A stretch of DNA of 64,000 nucleotides from Orbilia blumenaviensis (Eukaryota > Ascomycota > Orbiliomycetes > Orbiliales > Orbiliaceae), in assembly GCA_036872755.1 (NCBI GenBank), contig JAVHNS010000010.1, positions 806,001 through 870,000 of the forward strand, given 5' to 3'. Below the pieces are notes generated by a model, which was not told where the DNA came from, ran no database searches, and was given only the letters and a program-made list of their open reading frames with translations. Positions 45,126 through 57,299 of the stretch are shown in pieces (position 1 is the first letter of the stretch; every line of letters starts with the position of its first letter). The position numbers and the translations under genes were made by a program.

Positions 45126-46346
45126 GGATTGGGTCGTTTGGTATCTTGGCACGATCCCAAATCCTGAGATGGCTAGTCGCTACTTATTGTTCATGTATTT
45201 AAAAAGTTAATGTAATTGGAGAAATACTAACATCATTCCAAATATTATTACAGGATCCTAGACATCACTAACTCATCCGACATGCGTCAAGTCCTAACAG
45301 ACTATATCACAACCTACGCCGCCCGCTACGCCGGCAAAATCGAGGCCTGGGATGCTGTAAATAAAGTCTTTGGAGACGATGGAGCCTGGCGTAATACGTA
45401 AAACTGTTGTTTATCTAGAACGTTCTTGGACCGGAATATGGCGAGCTCGCCTTTTGACCTGCACGTACTGGTGATCCGGGTGCTAAGCTTTCTATTACTG
45501 AGTAAGTGTGCGCATATATTTACTTAGATGATGGGGGTCTTAGGTCAGGGACTTGATTAATGTCGTTCATTGGCAGCACATATTGGGGCTTGATACACCA
45601 GACCGCCTATGAAGCAACCCGTAAGAGTCCATGGATCCAGAGCAGTGTTGGGTAAAAAATATGCCACAAGAAGCCTTTCAGAACAAGGGCTTGATAACAC
45701 TGTGCACACACACATATATATATATGCCTCCCTGATATCTGCTGATAAGCGGTGGGTGTGTGACAACACGAGACATCTCAACCAGGTGGTCGGGTCCGGC
45801 ACGGGTCGACATAGCTGCAATGCATAATACAGATCCACAATGCAGGTGCAAACAATAAATATTAAACATAGAAGCTCACTAACACCCTCTTTCAAAAGAA
45901 AACTGCTACAGTCTCGAATGGAACAACAGAAAAGTCTAGTATAATCACCCTCGTCAACTTCTTCCGCTCAAAAGGCGCCTCCATAATTGCATTGGCATCC
46001 AAGCCCACCTCGTTCTCGACAGTACCACAAATGAAGCAGTATGGGATCGCATCACAAACGAAACCGGTATTGAGCTTCAAGTTACTGAACTCGACATTAC
46101 GATGTATACATCAGCTACTCAGCAGAAGCTCAAGGATCAGAGGGCGCATCTTGCCAAGGCGGTGGGTACTTGTATGAAGAACGGGTGTTGTATAGGTATA
46201 GCGCTCTGGACAGTGATATCATGATGGATGGGCTATCGTGGATACCGAAGGCGTTTCCGGATCAAGGAGCAGGGCACCTATGGGATGCGGATTATAAGAA
46301 GAAGCCAGCATATTATGGGGCCATCGGCGAGATTAGCTCGGTCTAG
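45126..46346 (+). pseudogene. Decayed GH10 endo-1,4-beta-xylanase
   Basis: Pieces in different frames line up in order with the GH10 fold. WH plus SQILRWL near 45147-45177 recalls WHSQ.P.W. After a preserved intron end (TACTAAC then TTACAG at 45253) comes ILDITNSSDMRQVL, then YAGKIEAWDAVNKVFGDDG (to 45398), where GH10 enzymes have WDVVNE. VLGPEYGELAF, a TGA at 45455-45457, then ARTGDPGAKLSIT (to about 45502) match VLG..Y..IAF..AR.ADP.AKL. NGTTEKSSIITLVNFF (from 45917), IGIQAHLV and VTELDITMY follow, then IGIALWTV, a TGA at 46222, and in another frame SWIPKAFPDQGAGHLWDADY to the stop at 46346. So there are at least two premature stops, several frame changes, and about 400 bp of unrelated sequence at 45505-45905. 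The catalytic acid/base Glu is Lys (45363-45365); the nucleophile Glu (46087-46089) remains. Confidence 0.82.
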
Positions 46347-49300
46347 GGAACCCTCGACTCTACCCCTGGAGATCTGATAACAGTCCTGAAGACACAGCTG
46401 GGCCTGAAAGGGGACCCATCGAATAATTTACGTAAAACCATGTATACGCGTATGCATATAAGATAAAGGATATTATACTGAATCTTCACCACATATTTTG
46501 CCACCACAATATTGATATCAAAGAGACGCCACAGTTGTTTGTCCAACTGGGGCATACCATGTAAGAAAGCTGCGGGCAGGTGCTCACCATCTTGGTTTGT
46601 TCGATTTTTTCGGGGTATTTCCCTGCAATATTGCACTGCCAGACGACCTTGGCCATCTCGTATTCCCGCTGTATGTATGCAGTAAACCGTAAAACGGCGT
46701 TGAACTCGGGAGGCAAGAAGTGCCGTCTGCGAATTGGGCTTTTCTGCTGCAGTAATATCATCGCACTGACATTAATGCCTGTAGTCATGGAATATTATAT
46801 TATATATATAACGGAGGAATAGCTGCCTAGGCTGTGTAAATAGCCTGCATTGTATGTATGTACGCCTCCGAAGTACGCTCCGAGAATCATGAGATTGTCT
46901 CGTGAATATCGATTCATGGGGCTCGAGCTAGAGTGCGAATGTCGTGTTAACATGTTTCAATCACTTTGAATCTGATACAGCCACCTTTTTTTTTTTTTTA
47001 CAAGCTATGACACTAGTAGTTGACTTGGCGGGATAAACATTAATCTCGTATACTTATATTGAAGCAAGTGCGGCTTCTATTCTGACTCGCTCCAAGGTGG
47101 GTCCCCAAGTTTTGGTTTTTGACAAGTGACGGGAAGCTTCGAAGGCATGGGATTACTATATAACGTTGGCGGTTTATCGCTGAGTAATTACTGATCTGGA
47201 CCTGCTAGAGCCTTGTCTTTGATATAATGGACTATGATATATCGGATGAACAATATCTTAGGCATCAAAATTTAGATTAATGTGGCCAGAAACATGGAAC
47301 AGTAGACTCCACGTGCTATGCGATCGGTTGAAGCTTCTGAGGTGCATTTGGAGCAGTCCTGATACGCCTCACCATGGACCAAGCACTCGGATATATGAAG
47401 TAACACCCTGGCGTCGCAATGAACGGGGAAAACTTGAGCATGGGTAAACGCCCCAAGAGGAAAATCCATTTCGGAACAAATAAAAGGGACCGGTAATGGG
47501 TCTAAAAATATGTACCTATAAATCTCCTACTCAGAAAAAAAGGCACGAAGATAAGCTTAATACAACCACAAATTTAATAATTAATTCGGGGGGTGTGCTG
47601 CCTAGGGAAAGTATTGAGGCTTCTCGCCCTTTGCGAGTTTCGGTTTGACAAGCGAGGAAGAACCTGGCGGGCGTGTCTCGTCTAAGTTGCGGGGTTTTGG
47701 TCTGACATTTTGCACCTTTTCGTCAAGATGGAGGAAGAAAAGGTTTTCCCTTGTGTGACAGGAGTTTAATATTTCTTTCACTTTACTTTTTGGCACATTT
47801 ATACCCGTTTCTATACATTTTACTTGGTACATTTAGACGCAAGAGCGGGAAATCGTAGCTCTACCCAGCTATGTACCCCGGGGCCTCGGAACCACTGGCT
47901 TATCTCTCGTAATATATGTATATTTTTATCCCAGGTAACGTACGCATAGCTAACCAGCCAGAGCTAGCGAGCCCGAGCGTTAGAAATTCAATCTCAGATC
48001 GAAGTAGACTTCGTATCTCGGGATGTTCGATGCATGCCAGTGGTGATACATAATTCTCGGGACTAGTAGTTTTTGAAATTCCAAGCTTGATCGAGAGGGC
48101 GTAAAAGGGCGCCGCCACCACCATCATGCATGACCTGCGTGGACCATTCGGACGTCAACAGGTACATTATATGTACAGCACACAACATAGCATAGCATAG
48201 CTTCGTCGTCGTTGTCGTCGTGCAGGTTGAACTTGGATTACTGAACGAAACTTGACCCCAAACTGGTATCGACCGGAGTGGTTCAGGCCGCTTTCGGATT
48301 GGTGTTCCGACACGCACGGGATCTTGAGAGCAATTGCGAACGAAGAAGAAGAGGTGCCCCCAAGTTCTTGGGGCTAGGCTGAATAGGTAGGAGTTCATGC
48401 ATATTCACGACAATGCTGAAGCCTTTTCTACGGCAGCTCTGTAGAAGCGGTAGTCGTAGGAGTACTAGCGGTAGTGCTAGTAACGGCTCGCGTGGCTGTG
48501 AGGCCGAACAATTTGTCAAGAACAATATTAATGTCGGGATGACAATATGATTGTGTGCACAGAGTTAAGAGTGAGATATATATATCTCCGTTCAAAATGC
48601 AAACTTCAAGCAAGCTTGGAAAGCGGCGCCCTTCTTTCGGTCGGGGAAAACTTTCAGCATCAGCCCGGATTACTGAATTCCATAAAGGAAAACTCTTTCC
48701 TTCTCTTTTCTCAAGTCATAACTGCCGCCAGCCTCCGCCCTGGCATCGTATCCCATATAAGTACTTAAGTCAGTGAGTAAGTTAGGTAGCATCCAAGCAA
48801 AATAGGCGTCTACCACGGGATGTTCCGGGAAGAGCGACAGGGAAGAGGTTCCTGAAACGAAACCATCACACCCAAGTTTGGGGAAAGGAAGGGGACGGCA
48901 TCGTTTACCCCTGGTCTGTGGTCTTGAAACTCCACATTTCTGTCCTCTCGATATTAACACTGGCTGCTAAGCTAAGCCTGCCTCTTGCTGCGACTGGGAA
49001 TGAATTGATTCTGTACCGGACGAAAGACCTGAGAGCACGGGATTTCCTGCCCCCGCTTACAAATATTTTCTCTAAATAAGCCTGCGGTTTCCTGCAAGTT
49101 GAGATCCGAAGTGGCATTGACGGCCGGTCTTTCTTCATTTTATTTTTTATTTTTTTATTTTCATCTGGTCTCTTTTCTCACTCTATAATATATTCTTAAG
49201 TAAGTAATAGGTAATATAAGCAGAAGAAGGTATCTGAATTCAATCGAAGGGGGACAGCTTTGAAGCTTATATAACGGGAGAAGGGTGCCTTACCTAAGTT

Positions 49301-49793
49301 TGCTTGGATATCAATCGAATCAAATCGTATCACCAGATCACAAAAAAAGCCTCCTTGCATTTGCAGCCAGCGGAAAATCGATCTCGACTTTAAAACTCGG
49401 GCTTCAACCTAAAAAGGCATCAAGCATTCCATTCGAATCCAGCCATCCCCTCCCATCCATCCCTCCCTTAGGGTCTTAAATCCAATTTCTTCATATCTGC
49501 AATCCACCTAGGCCTGATTCCAAGATTCCACTCGACCGCGCTGTGTCTTGTCACTGGCTCGAACTCGAGTAATTAGCGTTGTCCAACTAAAAGTCTGGAG
49601 TCCTCGCTTCTTCTCCACTTCTCTGCTTACAACTCAATTATTCATCGACGTCTGCACCCGAAAAGAGTAAACTTATCTGCATTTCTCACCATTTCACGGT
49701 CTACTATCAGTCCACACCGGCTTCGGTTGAATATTTTGCGGGTGTGACAAAGCCTTTACCAAAGCTCCCGGCGTAGGGATTCGATTATCAGTA
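46347..49793. other. 3.4-kb gene-poor region
   Basis: Contains only short frames without motifs. A GCATA repeat and GTCGTC repeats lie near 48186-48220. The last 600 bases are CT-rich and are the probable promoter and leader of the bZIP gene. Confidence 0.5.
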
Positions 49794-51107
49794 ATGGATT
49801 ATTCGACCTATTACCAACCACCGCAGCCCTACGTTGTGTTCCAGCAGCCGGCGGCGGCAGCGCCTTCGTCGGCCCAGTCAAGTGGGATTCCTGCGTCGGA
49901 GGAAAGCTTCCGGAACGCCTCTCCTAACAGTGTAAGCCCTACTAGCTGTATACTTTTTTTCCCTTCCCGTTTACCGTCGTTTTCTCAAACTCTCATTCGA
50001 GAGCCCCAGTTCAACAAAGCTTGACAAAGCACCTTATCAAGCATACCATTAAAAGTAACACTGGTTGGCTGGCTTAAAAAAAAAAAACACCACGATCTCG
50101 AGTCTCCTTGCCTCAGATCTCGCTGCAAAAATCCCTGGCAATATCACACACCTTTAGCTAGATCTCATTTTGCTGACTGACGTCTTACTACCCCCCGTCG
50201 ATACCGGGGGATTTTCCGAGACGTGATGTTCCAGAATTACGGTACAAACTACGATGCGTTTGCGGCGTTCGATAGGGAGATATTGGCTGCACAAGGGTCA
50301 CAGGTCTATGGCCAAAATGGGAGCACAGAGGACGTGCCAGCCATGAACCGTAGCAGCAGTGAAGAAAAGGAGCTGACTCCGCAGCAGTCGGTATGTTCTT
50401 TCTTTCCCACTTTCTCTCTTTCTTTCTTGGTATCGAAAGCTTGTCGAGTAATCTATAAAACATGGTGCTGACTACTACTGTTGTAAAGAAACGGAAAGCT
50501 CAGAACCGAGCAGCGTAAGTCATAGCCCTTCCTATACGATTCTATATTGTGATTAATTGTTAACGCTAACGCTCAATCTTTCACCTACAGTCAACGTGCC
50601 TTCCGAGAGCGCAAAGAGCGCCACGTCAAGGAACTCGAAGAGAAGCTTTCGACCCTTGAAGCGTCGTCGTCTACCGTTCTTTCCGAAAATGAGCGCCTGA
50701 AGCGCGAGCTCCAAAAGATCACAACCGAAAACCAAATCCTTCGTGCCACATCTGCTGCCCAAGCTGCCCATCAACCTGCTGCGCCGGCACCCGTAGATGT
50801 TGGACCACTAGCCTATTCTCCGACAGACTTCTATGACGTTGTCCTCGAGCCACATAAGAACAAGACACCAAGCCATAGGATCAGCCACCATCCTGAGACC
50901 GGTGAGCAGCTATTAGGCGCCGCAGCAGCATGGGATATGATCACGAGCGACCCATTATATGTAGGCGGACAGGTGGATATCCAAGCTGTTAGCGAGTTTC
51001 TGAAGCCCAAAGCCAAGTGCGACGGGCAGGGACCAGTTTTCCCAGAAAGCGAAGTAAGGAAAGCAATTCAGATGAGCGCAAGTCTTGGCAAGGACGAATT
51101 GATATAA
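49794..51107 (+). CDS. Yap/Pap1-like bZIP transcription factor, 278 aa
   Basis: Four exons (49794-49931, 50235-50390, 50489-50514, 50591-51107) join in frame to 278 residues. The basic region KRKAQNRAAQRAFRERKERH is of the fungal Yap/AP-1 class (NxxAQxxFR), followed by a leucine zipper with heptads through KELEEKLSTLE, ENERLKRELQ and NQILRATS. Exon 3 is only 26 bases and encodes the first half of the basic region, so an intron lies inside the DNA-binding motif. The C-terminal part (GEQLLGAAAAWDMI, then KAKCDGQGPVFPESEV) is shared by a group of filamentous-fungal AP-1-like factors; it has one Cys and not the paired Cys-rich domains of Yap1, so redox control of the Yap1 kind is unlikely. Its N-terminus is Gln/Pro/Ser-rich. 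It should act in the nucleus as a dimer; target genes are unknown. Confidence 0.9.
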
Positions 51108-52450
51108 TCATGATCTGGGTATTATAACAAAAGTTAGGGCTGTCTTGGGTCGCTTGTTTAATGCAGATTCAAGGCCCGGGAGTATACGGGATAGGTACAT
51201 TTATAGGACAACTTCATTTTCGATTTTGACTTGCAGCTCTTTTGGAGGTTAAATTCGCAATTTTTCTTGATGTTTTTATATGATGACGTTTTCTTCCTTT
51301 TTTCTTCAGGATTTCTGGCGCGCTCCTCTTTCTTTCTTCTTTCTTTCTGCAAAGCTTGATCAATTGGTCGAACAATCGGCGTTTCATTTGACTTTCAAAT
51401 CCTTTTTTCCACTTCTATTTTACAACATCTTCTCGCAGTCTTTTCCATAGGCCTATACCTACCACGGTATGCTGTTGTATTACACATCTATCCATTTTTT
51501 CCAGTTCAGCCCTCGAGGCTGACAGTACTACTCGTTAGTTGGTTGGTTTCAACTTCCATGTTGTACGTTGTATCCTTCCCTATCAGTTTTAATAGCGAAA
51601 AAACACGAGCGTCTTAGAATCCAACGTAATGGCAAATCGAATATGTCGACAGCGGAGTTTTCCTCTTAGCAATTACTGTTGGGATGTAGACATAAAGAGT
51701 TGGGGCAGTAGCTGTAGACGATATATATGACGATCTGGGTATATATCGCCAGGGCGGAGACACCCGACGTCGGCCGACCTGGGGCTGAATCACCTAAACA
51801 ACCATGCCTTTACTAGCCTCGCGAGCATGCTTCCTTTGCCCCCGGAACGATTCCATTCTATGTTTTCGAGGTAATATTCAATGTTGGCATGTGGGCGTAC
51901 ATTATATCGAATTCATGAATCATGATGAATCATGGATATAGGTTCATGTCGAGAATACCGCTGAACCACCATTACCAAGACGCAAGAGAAGGCAAATGAT
52001 AATCCACTAGTCTTTGATATAGTAAAGGATCATAGCGATTGGCCATCTCCCTAACCCAATCCATTCTGCCTGAATGAGAAAAAACCTGCATATATGCGCA
52101 TACTTTGAAGCATTCCTTGCGGCTCCACTTGCCATTCTGTCATAATGTGTTGATGTGTTGCGACAAAAGCCGCCTGTTTGCCACATTAGGTCACAAACCC
52201 TTTCGTTTGATTCTGAAATCTTCCCATTTTCAGCCTAGCAGGTCTCCAAATCCGTCTCAGAGTCACTTTTGGAACAACAGAATTTTTATGAGTGTCCCCC
52301 CCAATTTTGGACTTCGAAAACCACACCTCATCTTTCTCCTCTTAAAGAGTGACATAACCCAATCGACGACCCTCAGCAGTCATAAACCTCCTCCCATTTT
52401 TTGACCGACCAAGCTTGGAAATTTAATATATCGACTCAAAAACCGTCAAT
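51108..52450. other. Intergenic; 3' flank of bZIP and promoter of RPS27
   Basis: Pyrimidine-rich after the bZIP stop, then mixed. The 300 bases before 52451 are C/T-rich with an ATCTTTCTCCTCTT stretch, typical of fungal ribosomal protein gene promoters. A 99-codon frame at 52105-52404 lies within this promoter and is not called. Confidence 0.5.
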
Positions 52451-53065
52451 ATGGTAAGGCGACTTTTTACTCCTCTCGTTTTGTCGATGGATTTTGGTGA
52501 TGGATTTGTGGGATTCAAGAGGAGGGGCCACGTGCAGAGTTGGGCATCAGGAAGAGGAGGAATCGAGCATCAGAAGCTCGAATGAGACGATACAAATGCC
52601 AAAACTTGAAATAAAGCTATCGGATGGATTATATTGGAAGACCTGGGCCGGAATTCGATATTCGGGATGGGATGGAGGCTGTCAGATTTGTGGTCGAAGG
52701 CAGAAGGGCTAATTGGCATCTCTCACGACATAGGTTCTCGCAGAAGATCTCCTCAACCCCTCCCCGATCGCTGAGGCTCGTAAGCACAAGCTTAAGGTAC
52801 GAATTTCCCGATATGTCTATCTAATAGATATATATAAAATCTCGAAATGGGAGTAGAGAGCTAACATGTGATCCTTGTCCAGACCCTCGTCCCAGCTCCA
52901 CGATCGTTCTTCATGGACGTCAAGTGCCCTGGATGCTATGTCATCACCACTGTCTTCTCGCACGCCCAGACTGTCGTCATTTGCGGCTCTTGCGCGACTG
53001 TTCTATGCCAGCCCACTGGTGGTAAGGCTAGACTGACAGAGGGATGCTCTTTCAGGAAGAAGTAG
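52451..53065 (+). CDS. RPS27: 40S ribosomal protein S27 (eS27)
   Basis: Three exons: 52451-52453 (the ATG alone), 52734-52796 and 52883-53065, giving 82 residues, exactly the family length. The start is [20 protein letters not shown], then [17 protein letters not shown], with a C4 zinc ribbon at Cys37, Cys40, Cys56 and Cys59 (CPGC and CGSC), and the conserved end [14 protein letters not shown]. The first intron (280 bp) separates the initiator codon from the rest of the protein, a layout often found in fungal and animal ribosomal protein genes. It carries eS27 to the small subunit head/platform area. The gene lies in a block of rightward genes. Confidence 0.96.
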
Positions 53066-54651
53066 ATGGTGGATATAATATACCAATACAAAAAAACCTA
53101 CATTAATTCCAACGCTATAACCATGTTGTCTCTATACCTCTTTTCCGTCATAATGGGGGATTTTTCACTGTCGATACTCTTTTTCTTTTTCTTTTTTTTT
53201 GCGGACACCTTTTTCTTCCCGCTTCCTCTCTTAACGCGTCCTTACAATAACGTCTTGTCCATGCATACGGGTGTTCAGTCGATCTCGGTACCTTTTTCAT
53301 TTGTTCCTCTCGAGTCCTCTTTTTTATACACACACCTCGACATTTCTCTTCTTGAAGGATGTTTTCTTTCCTCCCGATGTGGATAGAAAGAAGCAACTTC
53401 TTTTTTCAAACTCTCTTCAAACAAGCCTGACATTTTTTATACAATAAGGCTTTTCACAAAGGAGGAAACAATCAAAAAGAAAGAAAAAAACAAATACCCC
53501 CATGGGATCTGATTCTATTTTCCATATATATAATTGTATGATACTACGATGGAGCATTTTAGACCTCATTGTTAACACGCAAATCACCCGTCGACCGCCT
53601 ACCACGCCTACCGTCTACCATCAACCACCATAACTGCGACGAAGTCACGTACATACATATACAAAAGCATGTGTTCTAACAAAAAAGTTTCAGAGAGGAT
53701 TATGGGGTGATTGTCTTTTTTTTCTGTCTATGCGATCATGAATGAGCCAAATGGTTATGAAAAAACTGGAGGAAAGGCGGAAGGGTTCTTTTTTTGGGAT
53801 CTTCTTCTTGGTTTTAGAAAGGAATGAAATGAGATGGTGATATTGCAAAAAAGAATCTTTTACGTATCTGTGTAAAAACGAATGCAATGTATACATGTAA
53901 TGAAAGATCGAGCCCTGAAGATGAAAGCTGTTGGCCGTTACACGAGCCAACCAATGTTGCTTACCGGATTGAGTCACAATCTCACCACAATGGCCAACAC
54001 ATCTGCCGTAAGTGCATCCTCAATCCCAGGCCGGGTTATGGCAGGTTTCGGACACTAGCATTCAATGGCGATGACGAGCTCAACAAAATGTCCACTCTTC
54101 AAGCTGCAGAAGTTGGGGAATTCATCACGTCTGACTCTTAAGATCGTTCCCTCATGACTTCGTGTCATGAACGCGTTCGTGGAGTATCCACCGAGCCATT
54201 GCATTGCATTGAGCCTTCCCTTGTCCGGTATACCACTACAGTTCAACGCTTTACTTTGGACTTTTGTTTCGTGAGTCACAATAACTTTTTGCATGCAAAT
54301 GCAGCCCATCGTCTCCGCTTCAGGCAGCCTTACGGGTTTCCGCTTTTCAATGTACCACCCGGGTAACAACCCAGGCCTGGCGTTCGAGTGGGGTACCTGG
54401 AACAAACAAGCTTCGGGTTGCGGGGGTAGCTGTGCGAAATATTCCCGTCTATGGCAGGATCCAGGCATATGACGGAAAGGAATCCTTAGGCCAGTGAGGA
54501 ATGGGGGGCTCGAATTTCTATATAAGAGCGTCTACTTCTCTTCCAGTTTATAGTAGTTTTGGATAGGATATAGACTTTACTAAACTGCCACTTGCACGCT
54601 CAATTTATTACCTCCCTTAAATTATTGGGTACTTTGGAAGATATATATTCG
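53066..54651. other. Intergenic; RPS27 3' flank and AAA ATPase promoter
   Basis: T-rich after RPS27 with several poly-T runs (near 53180-53200), then mixed sequence. A 137-codon minus frame at 54055-54468 has no motif and no splice support. The final 170 bases contain TATATAAGAG near 54518, a possible TATA element for the ATPase gene. Confidence 0.45.
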
Positions 54652-56821
54652 ATGTTTCCAGGCACGCACCGTCAGCGATCTCAGAGGCGAACGGTCGGGC
54701 TATTCCCCCCAGGGATGGGCGACTCCGTGATAGAAGAGCCGTTCGAAGAAGTCCGTGAGGACGAAGGGTTCAAAAACGAGGTTAAATTCCTCGAAAGTCG
54801 TTATGACGGAAATAGCTACCCCCAACTTTATGAAGTCGGCTCCGCGCCTCCAAAGTACAGTCGCCAGGCAGATCTTTATGGGAACTTCACTTTCCGCAGC
54901 ACCACGTTTTATAATGAATGTGGGTTTGCTTACAAGCGGTCAGTTGATATCTTGTCAAAGCCTGTTCTTGATGCGCTGAAGGATCTCATTGTGGGATATC
55001 CTGGTGTTTCGTTTTCGCAGGCTACTTTCACCATGGACTTCCCCCTTGATGTGTTCTGGTACTATCAAGATGAGTTGAACGAACTCGCGAAGGCAGAAGC
55101 AGAGAAGGATACGGAGCTGGGACAGCATTTGGAGGTGCTCATGAAGTTTTTGAATGAGGAGTTCCAGGATATCAATAAGGAATACAAAGACCTGACGAAG
55201 GATGGTTTGATTAACTACGATCTGTAAGCAATTACCCCGCCCGACTGGTACCTTATTATACACGCTATATATGCCGAATTATTACTAACCATCTACCTAA
55301 AGTGCATGGACACTCTTCACACCGGGCGCCCTCCTATTTACAACGATATTGATGCAACCCCGTGTCCTAAAACTCAAGAGCATCCACCGCAATCGTCTAA
55401 ACATCTCAATCCAAGCCACGTACGTCGATTATGACGGTACCAAATTCGGTGAACAGGAGACAACTCTCCAAGTCTGGGCCTTCGATGGAGTCAAGAGAAT
55501 CGAAGAACTTTCTGTCTTCTCTCTGGATTGGCATCCTGAGAAAGATGAAATTACTCGCAGACTCATCGAGAGAGGTACAAAACTCGTCTCCCTCCAAGGC
55601 TCCCACTGCAAGAAGTACAATGGTCTCGCCGTCGAAATGACAATGTTCCGCCCTTCAAAAGTCCAGATCAACAGCCGTGTAATGATCGATGCTAAAACCC
55701 ACGCGATGTTCAACGCTAGCGAACAAAAGCATCTGATGGATCTTAATCAACCAAAACCAGGGGTTCCTGCACCCCGAAATCGCCGCGGTAGGCGTCGTAA
55801 GGATGATTATTATGCCGATGAGTATGATACCAACGGTAACCAGTTTACTCAACCGGTTTACCATCATCCGGGTATAAACACGGGTACCACAATCGATTTC
55901 GATGATTCTCCCCATACGAAACGTGAGCTGGAGCTTACTGATGAGCAGAAGTTGCTCTGCAATGCCACAATTTATGGGTTTACGCTTGACTCTAAGAAGT
56001 GGCTTCAGTTCTTTATTGAGCAAATTGAGGAAGTGGTCTGGAATACAGACTCATTCTCAAAACTTGTGCTCCCTGAAGAAACCAAAGAACTCATCTGTGG
56101 TCTTGTCGAATCACACATCACGGACCAATCACACTTCGACGACTTCGTCGAAGGGAAAGGAAAGGGATTGATCTCTGTCCTTCACGGCGCACCCGGTCTA
56201 GGGAAAACTATGACTGCAGAGACAGTAGCCGAGTACACAAAGAGTCCTCTCTACACTGTCTCCGCCGGAAGCCTGGGAACAGACGCCATAACAGTCGAGC
56301 GGAACCTTGAGAGAATCCTACAACTCTGCACGATCTGGAAGGCGGTATTGTTGCTTGATGAAGCAGATGTCTATCTCGAACAGCGTTCTCTTCACGATAT
56401 CAATCGTAACGCGCTAGTTTCCATCTTTCTTCGCCTTCTTGAATACTACCACGGCATTCTCTTCTTAACCTCCAACCGTGTAGAAACCTTCGACGAGGCT
56501 ATTCAATCCCGTATCCACATCGCAATACGCTATAACGAACTAACACCCGAAGCGCGCGTCCAAGTATGGAAGAACTTCGTGCATAAGATCGAAAACAGTG
56601 GAACGAAGACTGAGATGAAGGATGAAGATTATGAAGCTTTGATGGTGTTGGAGTTGAATGGACGACAGATCAAGAATGCAACTAGGACGGCTTTGGGAAT
56701 TGCAGATAGGAGAGGGGAGAAGCTGTGTTTGAGGCATTTGAAATTGGTTCTGGGAGTTGTAGACGCTTTTGAGAAGGATATGGCAACGGTGAAGAAAGTT
56801 GCTGTTGCAAGCGTCGTCTAA
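54652..56821 (+). CDS. Fungal AAA+ ATPase, 696 aa
   Basis: Two exons (54652-55223 and 55303-56821) join in frame across a 79-bp intron with a TACTAAC branch site. The N-terminal half (to about residue 350) resembles the uncharacterised domain found in front of AAA modules in many filamentous fungi: LYEVGSAPPKY, AWTLFTPGALL, YVDYDGTKFG and RPSKVQINSRVMIDAKT. A basic linker (RNRRGRRRKDDYY) follows. The AAA module has Walker A GAPGLGKT (486-493), Walker B LLLDEADV (about 540-547), a TSNR sensor-1-like motif and an arginine-finger region (QSRIH). The class is BCS1/CDC48-like in general look but has no targeting sequence or membrane helix. Proteins of this type are numerous in Pezizomycotina and mostly of unknown substrate. 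The chosen ATG (54652) is the first in frame; a second is at MGDSV 20 residues on. Confidence 0.88.
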
Positions 56822-57279
56822 GGTTCTACGTCTACGGGGTCACGGCTTTGCTTTCTATCTTTCGTTGTTTTCTTAGGAAGGGAATTGGTATTATTGGGAT
56901 TTCATTTGTATTACGGAAATAACAGATATCTGGGCGTGTGGTTTCCCTCACTTGGAGATTATCCTCATCTTTTAGTTAGATATATGCAGATCAAGGCAAC
57001 ATAGCAATTGCCCTAGAATATACTATTGTCTACTATAACTGGGTCCACAAGAAATCAGAATTCAATTCCGTTTTTCAAGATTACAAGTTTACGGGGCCAT
57101 CTGCTATGGCGCGTAATCAATATTGTTTGTAGAACTAAACGACAATATATTGGTATGCTAATTTGATAAAGCAATATACTCCTGCCCTAGGCCTCTCCGG
57201 CTCCGGTAAGAAGCTACGGGTTAAGCAGGTTTACGTAGGCCTGATATTTACGAGAGAATATTACATTTTAACTCGCAAT

Positions 57280-57299
57280 CGATGTTCCTTGGAACATCG
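57280..57299. repeat. Interrupted palindrome CGATGTTCC-tt-GGAACATCG
   Basis: Nine-base perfect inverted arms around a two-base centre. It could bind a dimeric protein or form a small hairpin. No adjacent gene lies within 450 bp, so its role is open. Confidence 0.6.

Noticed and set aside
52494..52712. 72-codon frame after the RPS27 start
   Set aside because: Lies wholly inside the first intron of RPS27.
54055..54468. 137-codon minus-strand frame upstream of the AAA ATPase
   Set aside because: No domain, no splice signals and it overlaps the ATPase promoter.
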